Shown here one piece after another: positions 1-7,671 of a DNA stretch of 46,303 nt (positions within the stretch are counted from its first letter, which is position 1; each line of letters starts with the position of its first letter). A program made the translations under genes and the position numbers. Source of the stretch: Akkermansiaceae bacterium. Lineage in GTDB: Bacteria > Verrucomicrobiota > Verrucomicrobiia > Verrucomicrobiales > Akkermansiaceae. The stretch spans positions 1 through 46,303 of the forward strand of contig CAIRGO010000052.1 in assembly GCA_903878115.1 (NCBI GenBank), in the 5' to 3' direction. The notes beneath the pieces were generated by a model. It saw only the letters and a list, made by a program, of their open reading frames with translations, searched no databases and was not told the origin of the DNA.

Positions 1-699
1 CAATGTCTCGACGGTCATCGCGGCGGAGAGAAGGAAATATCACGTTTGATTCTCACCGCATCTGGTGGGCCTTTTCGTAATACACCTGCTGAAGATCTAC
101 CCCACGTGACATTAGCTCAGGCATTGAAGCACCCGACATGGGAGATGGGGCGTAAGATCACCATAGATTCCGCATCACTTTTCAACAAAGGCTTGGAAAT
201 GATCGAAGCTCGTTGGCTTTTCGGTATAGGAATGGAGCGCATTGATGTCATAGTACATCCGCAAAGCATCATTCATTCGATGGTAGAATTCACCGATGGC
301 TCCGTGTTAGCGCAACTTAGCAATACTGACATGTGTTTCCCGATTCAATATGCCCTTACTTGGCCATCACGAAAAAAGGGCGGACTGAAGGCATTGGACT
401 TTGCTTCTTTGGCAACATTAGAATTCATCGCACCGCGAGAAAATGATTTTCCAGCACTGCGTTTGGCGCGAGAAGCAGGTCTAGCAGGAGGCACATTGCC
501 AGCCGTTTTCAATGCCGCCAATGAAATCGCGGTCGATGCCTTTATCGCGGGAAAAATCACCTTCCCAGGCATCTGGCATTGCGTAGAATCGACCATGCAA
601 GCACACCAAACAATGTCTGCAAGCGAACTAGAGCCTCTGCTAGAAGCAGATCGCTGGGCACGTTCTTTTGCAAATCAGCAGTGCAAATCGCATTTATAA
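1..699 (+). CDS. dxr: 1-deoxy-D-xylulose 5-phosphate reductoisomerase, C-terminal part (5' end outside window)
   Basis: The frame is open from base 1 and ends at TAA 697-699, so only about the last 232 residues are seen. DXR (IspC) is the cytosolic NADPH-dependent enzyme that makes 2-C-methyl-D-erythritol 4-phosphate in the non-mevalonate isoprenoid pathway. Family motifs are visible: TASGGPF near the left edge, then HPTWEMGRKITIDSASLFNKG, then EARWLF and the VHPQSIIHSMVEF stretch of the catalytic and metal-binding region. The C-terminal helical domain contains PAVFNAANEIAVDAF. The fragment shows no frameshift. In many bacteria the next gene is rseP or a cytidylyltransferase; here a DUF1501 gene follows 75 bases later, so no pathway cluster is visible. 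The identification is firm; the start cannot be judged. Confidence 0.96.
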   Translation, partial: QCLDGHRGGEKEISRLILTASGGPFRNTPAEDLPHVTLAQALKHPTWEMGRKITIDSASLFNKGLEMIEARWLFGIGMERIDVIVHPQSIIHSMVEFTDGSVLAQLSNTDMCFPIQYALTWPSRKKGGLKALDFASLATLEFIAPRENDFPALRLAREAGLAGGTLPAVFNAANEIAVDAFIAGKITFPGIWHCVESTMQAHQTMSASELEPLLEADRWARSFANQQCKSHL

Positions 700-774
700 C
701 TTTACGTCTTGCCGTATCGGGTGTATGTGTCACCTAACATAATAATTTTGTGTAATTAACCTTACAAAAAAACC

Positions 775-2292
775 ATGAACGACTCATTTCCACATTTTAC
801 CACACGGCGTAGAGACTTCCTTCGCCAGGCAGCGTGTGCCGCGGTGGGAGCATTATCAGCACGTGCTACGATTCGCGATCTTTCGTTGATTAACACGGGC
901 GCAGGACAAGAGACATTTACCGACTACAAAGCGCTGGTTTGCATTTTCCTCGCAGGAGGAAATGATTCGAATAATTTGATCATTCCCATCGGTAGTGATT
1001 ACGCAAATTATGCCGCAATCCGTCAAAATCTTGCGCTCCAATTGAATAGTGTTTTGCCGATAACATCTCTCAACCCAGACGGTCGTCAATACGCATTGCA
1101 CCCCACGTGTCCCGAACTAACCACTCTGTTCGCTGAGCAAAAACTGGCATTTCTTTTCAACACTGGTCCTTTGGTTCAGCCGATCAATCGCTCACAATAT
1201 CAAAAAGGTTCAGTAGCAAAGCCGCCACAACTCTTCTCACATTCAGATCAAGTGACTCACTGGCAAACTGCGATACCTGATCAAGCTCCGCTAACCGGTT
1301 GGGGCGGTCGTGTAGCTGATCTACTGCACCCTTGTCAGTATACATTAAATCAGGATGGCGTACCCACCGCGAATGCATCGAAAGTGGCCCTATGCACATC
1401 GCTTGCTGGTGCCAATACATTCGAGGTAGGAAATAGCTTCGCACAGTTCCATGTGAGCACAAGTGGTGCCGTCACACTTGGCGGAGTTACAGGAAATCGT
1501 CTACAAGCAGTGAAAGACATTTTATCACTGCAAAGTACCAATTTGCAAAGAAATGCCTACGCTGATGTAACAAGACGCGCCATCGATATCGGTGATACAT
1601 TGAACCTTGCCATTGCACCCACCCTTGATCGAACGGATTCCTCCTACACAACTCAAAATAACAACGCAACTTGGTATTGGCGAACTGGTTTCACAGGAAT
1701 TTACAACAACGGAGAACTAGGAGGATTTCCTAACACTTCCTTGGGCAGGCAGCTGAAAATGATTGCGCGTCTCATCGCTGGTCGCTCGCCACTCTCCATG
1801 AAACGGCAAATTTTCTATGCGCAAGTCGGCGGCTATGACACCCATACCGCCCAAGTAGGAACAGGCGCAGCTCCCACCGATACTTCACTGGGGTCACACG
1901 CCAATTTGCTCAATGAACTTTCGGAAGCCGTCTACGCATTCCAACGGGCCATGGAGCAACTACAGTTATCCGATAAAGTAACCTCTTTCACCGCATCGGA
2001 CTTTGGTCGAACCTTTCCCACCAACGGTCAAGGCTCTGATCACGGCTGGGGCGGGCATCACATGATCGTCGGTGGCGCCGTACGCGGTGGTAGAACTTTT
2101 GGCACTTTCCCCACACTGGCAGTCAATGGACCCGATGACACTTCCACAGGTCGTTGGATTCCTACTGTTAGCGTTGATGAGTACTCTGCCACGCTCGCCC
2201 GCTGGTTCGGAGTCAGTCAGAGCAACATGTCTTCCATTTTCCCTAACTTGAACCGTTTCGCAAATCCTGATCTAGGATTTATGATGCCCTGA
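775..2292 (+). CDS. DUF1501 family protein with Tat signal
   Basis: The 505-residue product starts with a twin-arginine signal (TRRRDFLRQ near residues 10-18, then a short hydrophobic Ala-rich run), so export by the Tat system is expected. The body matches the DUF1501 family, sulfatase-like proteins of unknown function abundant in Verrucomicrobiota and Planctomycetota. Visible landmarks are FLAGGNDSNN near residue 58, YALHPTCPEL near 105, QVGGYDTHT near 350 and SDFGRTFPTNGQGSDHGWGGHH near 408. DUF1501 genes often pair with a DUF1800 gene, but none is present here. The 3' end runs into a 22-bp tandem repeat that changes the last codons. The start is ATG with an A-rich leader and no Shine-Dalgarno sequence. 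The biochemical role is unknown. Confidence 0.93.
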   Translation: MNDSFPHFTTRRRDFLRQAACAAVGALSARATIRDLSLINTGAGQETFTDYKALVCIFLAGGNDSNNLIIPIGSDYANYAAIRQNLALQLNSVLPITSLNPDGRQYALHPTCPELTTLFAEQKLAFLFNTGPLVQPINRSQYQKGSVAKPPQLFSHSDQVTHWQTAIPDQAPLTGWGGRVADLLHPCQYTLNQDGVPTANASKVALCTSLAGANTFEVGNSFAQFHVSTSGAVTLGGVTGNRLQAVKDILSLQSTNLQRNAYADVTRRAIDIGDTLNLAIAPTLDRTDSSYTTQNNNATWYWRTGFTGIYNNGELGGFPNTSLGRQLKMIARLIAGRSPLSMKRQIFYAQVGGYDTHTAQVGTGAAPTDTSLGSHANLLNELSEAVYAFQRAMEQLQLSDKVTSFTASDFGRTFPTNGQGSDHGWGGHHMIVGGAVRGGRTFGTFPTLAVNGPDDTSTGRWIPTVSVDEYSATLARWFGVSQSNMSSIFPNLNRFANPDLGFMMP

Positions 2293-2353
2293 TCTAGGAT
2301 TTATGATGCCCTGATCTAGGATTTATGATGCCCTGATCTCGGTTTCATGATGC
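2266..2353 (+). repeat. 22-bp tandem repeat, four copies, at the 3' end of the DUF1501 gene
   Basis: Units lie at 2266-2287, 2288-2309, 2310-2331 and 2332-2353. The first three are identical; the fourth differs at three positions. The unit begins CCTGATCTAGG and ends TTTATGATGC. The first copy encodes the last codons (PDLGFMM) and the stop TGA at 2290-2292 falls in the second copy, because 22 is not a multiple of three. The fourth copy, read directly after NP, would give PDLGFMMPSVS followed by TAA, which looks like the ancestral end. Confidence 0.95.
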
Positions 2354-2373
2354 CATCTGTTAGCTAATCATTC

Positions 2374-2907
2374 ATGAATAAAAAAATCGCATTGTCCTTA
2401 ACTGCCCTGCTACTGCTTGCCATTTATTATTTCGCTACTAGCAAAAAGCCCAGTACCGTCATCGCAGGCACAAGTGTGCAACCTTCGAAATCTACCCCGT
2501 CTGCGGCGTCTGCCCGACCACAAAAAATATTTCCTAGCGATTCAAATACCGCACTCCCTTCAGAGGAAACTCGTTCCGCGTTTCTAGAAACTACGCAACG
2601 CCCCGCAACTCTGGAAGCGCGCAACCAAGTAGAGCAAGTGGCTTTACTCATTCGCGATTTCCGCAATGCCTTGCACCAAAATCCCATCGGCGACAACCAA
2701 GAAATCACCGCCTCGTTATTAGGAAAAAATCAAAAACAAATCTCATTTGTCATACCTGTAGGTTCAATTGTGAATGAAAAAAAGGAACTCTGTGACAACT
2801 GGGGAGCGCCCTATTTTTTCCACCAACTATCCGCCAGTGTAATGGAAATCCGTTCAGCAGGTGAAGACAAAACCTTATGGACCGCTGACGACATCGTGGA
2901 GCGCTAA
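2374..2907 (+). CDS. Membrane-anchored protein with GspG-like C-terminal segment
   Basis: The 177-residue product has an N-terminal hydrophobic segment (about residues 5-22) after Lys-Lys, so it is probably an inner-membrane anchor or uncleaved signal facing the periplasm. A Ser/Pro-rich linker follows (about 25-65), then a folded part. The C-terminal stretch CDNWGAPYFFH ... IRSAGEDKTLWTADDI resembles the end of major pseudopilins, where an aromatic DPWG/DNWG motif and a GTDDD calcium loop occur; compare KDGQLGTDDD in the gspG product of this window. The prepilin cleavage motif GFTLxE is absent, so it is not a standard pseudopilin. It lies 81 bases after the DUF1501 gene on the same strand and ends 3 bases before a convergent gene. 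Function is unknown. Confidence 0.8.
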   Translation: MNKKIALSLTALLLLAIYYFATSKKPSTVIAGTSVQPSKSTPSAASARPQKIFPSDSNTALPSEETRSAFLETTQRPATLEARNQVEQVALLIRDFRNALHQNPIGDNQEITASLLGKNQKQISFVIPVGSIVNEKKELCDNWGAPYFFHQLSASVMEIRSAGEDKTLWTADDIVER

Positions 2908-2910
2908 GCC

Positions 2911-3465
2911 TTATACTACTTCCAGCGCATCCAAGAGAAACCAAGCCACCATGATCAAGCCAATGACGAACTTGATCATTATTCCTGCGAGGGTGCCCAC
3001 CACGCTGCCCACACCAGACACGACCGCTGGTTTCACTTCCTTTTTAGCCAATAATTTTTCGAATGCCAAAGCGCCAATCAACGGCCCTAGGAGCAAGCCA
3101 AAGGGAAAGAAAAACATCCCCACAATTCCACCAATGAAAGCACCCCACGCTCCCCACTTGCTACCACCGAACCATTTTGTGCCAGCCGAGCCACTGAGAA
3201 ATTCAAAAATCTGCGACGCCACGAGTAACACGAACAAAATCAGAAAACACCACCAATGAATGCCTGATGATTCGCCTAGCATGAGTCTATGAGCGATGGC
3301 CGCAACGAATAAGATCAGATGCCCTGGCAAGATCGGAATCAGACAGCCAATCAAGCCAGCAATCAATAACCCACCTGTGACAACCCACGCCAGAGCATGC
3401 CCCACACCGCCCCAACCAGCCCACTGTTGTATATTAAACAAGCTATCTGATAAAAATTCTCCCAC
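2911..3465 (-). CDS. DUF456 family integral membrane protein
   Basis: The 184-residue product is strongly hydrophobic, with about five membrane segments separated by Gly-rich turns. The pattern GLIGCLIPILPGHLILF near residues 38-55 and the repeated Gly-rich helices (GAWGAFIGGIVGMFFFPFG and GSVVGTLAGIMIKFVIGL) are typical of the DUF456 family, whose function is not known. The start used is GTG at 3463-3465, since the frame offers no ATG before residue 81; a TTG a few codons inside is possible. The gene ends 3 bases from the end of the gene on the opposite strand, so the two are convergent with no room for a separate terminator. It is transcribed divergently from the Cys-repeat gene. Confidence 0.85.
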   Translation of the reverse strand: MGEFLSDSLFNIQQWAGWGGVGHALAWVVTGGLLIAGLIGCLIPILPGHLILFVAAIAHRLMLGESSGIHWWCFLILFVLLVASQIFEFLSGSAGTKWFGGSKWGAWGAFIGGIVGMFFFPFGLLLGPLIGALAFEKLLAKKEVKPAVVSGVGSVVGTLAGIMIKFVIGLIMVAWFLLDALEVV

Positions 3466-3577
3466 AAATGATGGCTCACCATAATGAATTGATCAAAACC
3501 GTCAAGCCAGTGCGAAAAATAAATATATTTCTCCAAACAAATATTTTCAGTTGCGGCGTTTCAATTATGGAGTATGA

Positions 3578-3605
3578 TTGAAAACTCTCTTGAGTAACTT
3601 AAATA
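3578..3605 (+). promoter_or_regulatory. Possible sigma-70 promoter of the Cys-repeat gene
   Basis: TTGAAA at 3578-3583 is followed after about 16 bases by TAAATA at 3600-3605, about 20 bases before the ATG at 3625. The match to the consensus is partial, and this is offered only as the best candidate in the 159-base divergent gap 3466-3624. Confidence 0.3.
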
Positions 3606-3624
3606 ACAACAACACAACACAATA

Positions 3625-4155
3625 ATGAAAAAACTAGTATTGACCATGTTTAGCGTATTTGCACTAGCAGGATTCTCTTACGGAGAAGATTGCAAGAAAT
3701 GCAAAAAAGACGGCGAAGCTAAAAAAGAAGAAGGAACTGTAGCACATTGCGGCAAATGCGGCAAAGAAGGCGAACACAAAAAAGACGGCGAAGCTGACAA
3801 AGAAGCCAAAAAAGAAGGCACTGTAGCTCATTGCGGCAAATGCGGCAAAGAAGGCGAACACAAAAAAGACGGCGAAGCTGACAAAGAAGCCAAAAAAGAA
3901 GGCACTGTAGCTGGTGATTGCAAAAAATGCAAAAAAGAAGGCGAAGCTGACAAAGAAGAAGGAACCATCGCTGGTGATTGCAAAAAGTGCAAAAAAGAAG
4001 GCGAAGCTGAAAAAGAAGAAGGAACCATCGCTGGTGATTGCAAAAAATGCAAAAAAGAAGGCGAAGCTGAAAAAGAAGAAGGAACCATCGCTGGTGATTG
4101 CAAAAAATGCAAAAAAGAAGGCGAAGCTGAAAAAGAAGAAGGCACTCTTGCTTAA
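3625..4155 (+). CDS. Exported CxxC/Lys/Glu tandem-repeat protein
   Basis: The 176-residue product has a signal peptide (residues 1-20, ending FSYG) and then consists entirely of seven repeats. Residues 21-40 form a 20-residue unit, 41-68 and 69-96 are two 28-residue units with HCGKCGKEGEHKK, and 97-116, 117-136, 137-156 and 157-176 are four 20-residue units beginning GDCKKCKK. Every unit ends GT(V/I/L)A and carries one CxxC pair, giving 14 cysteines. No CxxCH heme motif occurs. I do not recognise a named family. The repeated KCG and charged residues resemble small Cys-rich metal-binding precursors (bufferin-like, modified by DUF692/MNIO enzymes), but no DUF692 gene is in this window, so that is speculative. 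The gene stands alone with its own terminator. There is no Shine-Dalgarno sequence; the leader is CA-rich. Confidence 0.85.
   Translation: MKKLVLTMFSVFALAGFSYGEDCKKCKKDGEAKKEEGTVAHCGKCGKEGEHKKDGEADKEAKKEGTVAHCGKCGKEGEHKKDGEADKEAKKEGTVAGDCKKCKKEGEADKEEGTIAGDCKKCKKEGEAEKEEGTIAGDCKKCKKEGEAEKEEGTIAGDCKKCKKEGEAEKEEGTLA
3745..3912 (+). repeat. Two 84-bp in-frame tandem repeats
   Basis: Copies at 3745-3828 and 3829-3912 are nearly identical and encode the two HCGKC-containing 28-residue units. They are coding repeats, not a CRISPR array, since no spacers lie between them. Confidence 0.9.
3913..4152 (+). repeat. Four 60-bp in-frame tandem repeats
   Basis: Copies start at 3913, 3973, 4033 and 4093 and differ by only a few bases. 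Each encodes a 20-residue unit beginning GDCKKC. Near identity at synonymous positions points to recent expansion by slippage or recombination. Confidence 0.93.
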
Positions 4156-4178
4156 TTCGATTTAGTATTTTTTCATCC

Positions 4179-4209
4179 AAAACCGCCGAAGCAATTCGGC
4201 GGTTTTTTT
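4179..4209 (+). terminator. Rho-independent terminator after the Cys-repeat gene
   Basis: The stem AAAACCGCCGAA (4179-4190) pairs with TTCGGCGG plus following Ts (4195-4206) around a GCAA loop, and a run of seven Ts begins at 4203. It sits 24 bases after the stop codon. The convergent heme A synthase gene stops at its edge (4208), so the hairpin may also act, more weakly, in the other direction. Confidence 0.92.
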
Positions 4210-5212
4210 ATGCTCGCGATTTAGCGCGATACAATCCCAATAACCAGAGCAGAATCAATACATAGAGTATCGCGGCCAATCCCACATGCAATACCTGCAC
4301 TGCACCAAACACGTGAATCTGCGACATCACAACTCCTAACAACATTTGCGCAAGCACGATGCCCACCACTCCAAGCGCTGGCTTATGCAACCCTCCTACT
4401 TGAAATTTCTTAGCCTTCATCGCTGCCATGATCGTGAGAATCAGAATGACCCACGAGAAACTCCGATGCAACAGGTACATCCAAGAAGCCTCTAACTGAG
4501 GCCCCCATTCACCGCGAGGAATGATTTGATGCTTCGACATTGCATCAGTTAGTTCCCGCACCTGAGAACCCATCACACCTTCTGCCAAAACGCAAAACAC
4601 CAGCAACCAAAGCATGATCTTAACGCCCCTGCCCTGATCGGCTTGCAATAATTCAATCGTCCACTGCTGACGACCACTGCCCCAAACGATAAAAGTTTGA
4701 ATACCAATCAACAAAAACGCCAATGCCATGTGCAAAGTCAGCACCCCTGGGGCTAATCCGCTATAGACCACACGTGCACCCATCCAACCGTTGATAAGAA
4801 CTAAAATCAATGCCGTAAATGAAGCCCAGAAAACTGCAGGTTTTTTTGACTGATGCCAGAAGGATAGGATAAAAGTGATCAATGTAAAAAATCCCACTGG
4901 CAAGCTGCACAATCGGTTGATGTATTCAGTCCACACATGACGAGGGTTAAATTCCTTCTTCAAAGTTTCTGCTGTAATCGTTGCCGGATCACGGCCCATT
5001 CGCTCCGCCTTGCGCTGATATTTCGCGATGTCTAGCTTTGAAAAATCAACCTGTTCCGCTGCCGTAGGCGGCACCCAACAACCCCAGCACGTAGGCCAAT
5101 CGGGGCAACCCATTCCAGAACCAGTCACCCTAACAATGGCACCTACAAAAATTAAAAAAATCACTGATACCAGTGCCGCTACCGCACTTCGCTGAAACCA
5201 TTTTTCGCTCAT
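4208..5212 (-). CDS. ctaA: Heme A synthase (COX15/CtaA family)
   Basis: This membrane enzyme oxidises the C8 methyl of heme O to a formyl group, giving heme A for cytochrome c oxidase. The 334-residue product has about eight membrane helices. Seen directly: GAIVRVTGSGMGCPDWPTCWGC near residues 24-45 (cysteines 36, 42 and 45 in the first external loop), EYINRLCSL at 96-104, LTLHMALAF with His161, LLHRSFSW with His249 and LHVGLAA with His309. The histidines are the expected heme ligands. The EYINR segment has Asn where the EWxHR form has His; such variants occur in the family. No oxidase subunit, ctaB or sco gene is adjacent, so it is an isolated copy. It is divergent from the OmpA-like gene, with 104 bases between. 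Confidence 0.93.
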   Translation of the reverse strand: MSEKWFQRSAVAALVSVIFLIFVGAIVRVTGSGMGCPDWPTCWGCWVPPTAAEQVDFSKLDIAKYQRKAERMGRDPATITAETLKKEFNPRHVWTEYINRLCSLPVGFFTLITFILSFWHQSKKPAVFWASFTALILVLINGWMGARVVYSGLAPGVLTLHMALAFLLIGIQTFIVWGSGRQQWTIELLQADQGRGVKIMLWLLVFCVLAEGVMGSQVRELTDAMSKHQIIPRGEWGPQLEASWMYLLHRSFSWVILILTIMAAMKAKKFQVGGLHKPALGVVGIVLAQMLLGVVMSQIHVFGAVQVLHVGLAAILYVLILLWLLGLYRAKSRA

Positions 5213-5316
5213 CTCACAAGCACCATGTACCGAAAACGCAGCAATTTCATCTTATTTTTTTGAAAATTCATTTTCTGCCGTGGACGAGAGCGTGAAAATC
5301 ATTTACACCTACGCGC

Positions 5317-6462
5317 GTGAGCGAAAATCAAACGACCCATCCAGAAGAAAATTCTCCTTCTCAAACCAATAACGTCACCGTGCAAACTCCCACGGGTGAT
5401 CGCCTGAGCGTATCCACCACCATGATCCTCTCGATCGTTGTTGCACTACTAGTCGGTTTCCTAGTGGCGATCAGTCTCAACAAAAACAAGCAAACGAAGC
5501 AGACTGATCTGTATGCAGCCCAGGCAGAACTTGCCACGCGTACAGCCACGGTTAATGCAGAACGGGCACGCCAAGGCTTGCCTCCCATTGAAGGGGTCGG
5601 CTCAGACAGCCCTGAGCAAATCGCCTCCCGCCTCACCAAGGATGCCGCCACTCTAGCCAATTTCTCGGATCGTTTCCGCACATTACTCTCAGAGAAGGAT
5701 ACCATTATCGCCGACAAAAACACCTCCCTGCTGAATTCGGAGCAAGCGCGACAAGCTCTCTCTTCGCAGCTGGGAAAAATTCAAACACAACTGGAAAAAG
5801 CCCTAGCAGATTCGGGAAGCTCCGATTTACTTCGCCAGCAGCTCAATGAAGCACGCAATGGACTTGCGCCGCTACAAGAAAAACTGGCGATCTACTCTGC
5901 ACGTCCCACGCAAGAAGAACTAAACGCGGCAAAAGCACGCATCGCCGAGTTACAAGCAGAAATTGAAGCACTCAAAGCACAGCCAGAACCCGCCGCACCA
6001 GTCAAATTATTCGCTGAAAGCGAAGCGGATCTCTCCCCCGCCGCGCAAGCATTATTTCGTGGTTTAGCTAGCCTAGACGATAAATCAGACATGGAAATTT
6101 CCTCCGCCTACAACCGCTTTGCCTCGCAGTTTAATGCGACTTTTCTCAAGGATATTCGCTTTCCTACTAGTTCATCACAGCTGAATCCAGCAGATAAATT
6201 CGCGCTTGGTGATAGTGTTGCCAATCTGCCTGATGGCGCACTGCTTCTTGTAGTAGGTTATGCCTCCACCACGGGCAATGCTGATGCCAACCGTCTTCTT
6301 TCTTCCGACCGCGCCACGCAAGTAGCCAGCAATCTGGATATCGCAAAGCCCGGCAATCAAGTCGTACAAGCGGTATTCCTCGGTCAGACAGCGCGTTTTT
6401 CTTCACGCATTCCTGAACGCAATCAGGTATGCGAAATTTGGCAAATCAATCCCAAAAAATAA
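5317..6462 (+). CDS. Inner-membrane-anchored coiled-coil protein with OmpA-like C-terminus
   Basis: The 381-residue product has a short polar N-terminus, one membrane helix (about residues 36-55, TMILSIVVALLVGFLVAISL) and a long Ala/Gln/Glu-rich coiled coil (about 65-225, with EKALADSG and ARIAELQAEIEALKAQ). The C-terminal domain (about 270-381) has an OmpA/MotB-like pattern: a beta strand IRFPTSSSQLNP, a central LLLVVGYASTTGNADANRLLSSDRA and a final strand ending NQVCEIWQI. This suggests a peptidoglycan-facing protein fixed in the inner membrane. The start is GTG at 5317. The next gene begins 60 bases later on the same strand and has a similar anchor plus coiled-coil plan, so the two probably act together. 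The OmpA assignment is moderate. Confidence 0.8.
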   Translation: MSENQTTHPEENSPSQTNNVTVQTPTGDRLSVSTTMILSIVVALLVGFLVAISLNKNKQTKQTDLYAAQAELATRTATVNAERARQGLPPIEGVGSDSPEQIASRLTKDAATLANFSDRFRTLLSEKDTIIADKNTSLLNSEQARQALSSQLGKIQTQLEKALADSGSSDLLRQQLNEARNGLAPLQEKLAIYSARPTQEELNAAKARIAELQAEIEALKAQPEPAAPVKLFAESEADLSPAAQALFRGLASLDDKSDMEISSAYNRFASQFNATFLKDIRFPTSSSQLNPADKFALGDSVANLPDGALLLVVGYASTTGNADANRLLSSDRATQVASNLDIAKPGNQVVQAVFLGQTARFSSRIPERNQVCEIWQINPKK

Positions 6463-6522
6463 TTTTTCCGTTTGAGTTGCTAAGCTAACTCGCATTTCAT
6501 TTTTAACACAGATACCACTACC

Positions 6523-7194
6523 ATGGACACCATAAAAATTCTTCTTGCTGCTACCATCGCTCTGCTCATCGGAGCTTTCGGTTGGAATTGGCTAGAACAG
6601 CGCGAACAGGTAAAAAACTCGCCTGCTTCAGAACTCGCACGCATTCAAAAACAACTCGCTGAAATCAAACGCGAAGAACAAAACCTCATCGCAGAAAAGC
6701 AACTGCGCGATATGGGCGTGCTCAATAACACACCCGCTAAACCTATCACCACTCTCAATGAAGAGGACATGGCAGAAAAAGCCGCGCAAATGGCCGCCAT
6801 CGAAGCAAAGAACAAAGCACTCGAAGAAGAGCTACTCAAAAAACAAGAAGCTGACGTGAAACGTGATGAAGACGGTTTGATCGGAGCCCGCAATCTTGAA
6901 AAAACCGACAAGGAATTGCGCCGCGGACGGCAAATTTCCGAAGCTTTGTTGATGGCACGCGTCACAGAAGTTGTTAACGACCCTGCCACTGGATCATTTA
7001 TTACGATCGAATTGCTGATGCCGCAAAACGTGCAAGTCGATTCCATTTTGTCAATCCGCCGCAAAGACGGCATCGTCGGCAATGTCAAAGTAAGAGAAAT
7101 CATCGGTAATGAAGCCATTGCCGACGTGCTTCCTGGTGTCGGTCCCTTTGAAACACTCAGCGGTGATGAACTCATCATCGCACCCGCATTCTAA
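6523..7194 (+). CDS. Membrane-anchored coiled-coil protein of unknown function
   Basis: The 223-residue product begins with one membrane helix (about residues 4-22), followed by a charged coiled coil (about 28-135, rich in Lys, Glu, Gln and Ala) and a small beta-rich C-terminal domain (about 140-223). That domain contains DSILSIRRKDGIVGNVKV, IADVLPG and a final GDELIIAPAF, a pattern of short barrel-like domains in envelope proteins; I cannot assign a named family with certainty. It follows the OmpA-like gene by 60 bases, probably in one operon. The ATG at 6523 has no Shine-Dalgarno sequence. A periplasmic structural or scaffolding role is inferred from shape only. Confidence 0.75.
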   Translation: MDTIKILLAATIALLIGAFGWNWLEQREQVKNSPASELARIQKQLAEIKREEQNLIAEKQLRDMGVLNNTPAKPITTLNEEDMAEKAAQMAAIEAKNKALEEELLKKQEADVKRDEDGLIGARNLEKTDKELRRGRQISEALLMARVTEVVNDPATGSFITIELLMPQNVQVDSILSIRRKDGIVGNVKVREIIGNEAIADVLPGVGPFETLSGDELIIAPAF

Positions 7195-7382
7195 CTGTAG
7201 CGGACGACTTCGCTGTCTTGAGGTAAACATTTCAGATAGCCGCGCCCCCTCCAATCAATGATTCCATGGTTTCCTGATTGAAATCATCAATGTTCTGCTT
7301 CTATAAATTCCACGGCGATCAAGCTAGGGAAATGAAAAACCTTGGGAGTGATTCATGGTTCACGTTTCACGAGTGATAAAGT
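7195..7382. other. Intergenic stretch without a recognisable feature
   Basis: Nothing convincing is seen here: no credible reading frame, tRNA or strong terminator. A weak hairpin around TGATTGAAATCA (near 7276-7288) is too small to call. The stretch leads into the palindromic element. Confidence 0.5.
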
Positions 7383-7596
7383 GTCCCCGAGGGACGGTTC
7401 CTATTGGTGGCTCAACCCCATGACTGCGCTGACGCTTGTCATGGGCTTTTATGAGTTGTCCACAAGGGACAAAAGAACGATTGAAAATCCGATACCATCA
7501 CGTCCTAGGGGACGATTGATAAAAGCCCACGACAAGCACGCCCCGTGCGCCGCCGTGGGGTTACGTCCCCTAGCCTCTTCTTCGTCCCTCGGGGAC
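7383..7596. repeat. Nested palindromic element with GTCC...GGAC boxes (REP/MITE-like)
   Basis: About 214 bases form one large imperfect inverted repeat. The outermost boxes, GTCCCCGAGGGACG at 7383-7396 and its exact reverse complement at 7583-7596, are perfect partners. Inside, the arm at 7414-7452 (AACCCCATGACTGCGC ... GGGCTTTTAT) pairs imperfectly with 7519-7562 (ATAAAAGCCCACGACAAGC ... GTGGGGTT). Two more boxes of the same kind, GTCCACAAGGGAC (7458-7470) and GTCCTAGGGGAC (7502-7513), flank the apex, and half a box lies at 7565-7570. Most boxes are themselves near-palindromes. This architecture recalls REP/BIME sequences mobilised by Y1 (RAYT) transposases, or a structured RNA. Reading frames across it have no recognisable protein character. 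Confidence 0.75.
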
Positions 7597-7671
7597 GATT
7601 CATTCGAAAAAAGACCATTGCTTGTCATGTATAATCTTTCAGCGACAAAGAGAAACGAATACGTCCACCCC

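Noticed and set aside
3745-4152. Regular 60- and 84-bp repeats as a possible CRISPR array
   Set aside because: The units are contiguous without unique spacers, in frame, and encode the Cys-repeat protein; no cas gene is present.
3719-4180. Long minus-strand frame rich in Leu and Cys opposite the Cys-repeat gene
   Set aside because: It is the antisense reading of a Lys/Glu-rich repeat gene and has no start context or homology.
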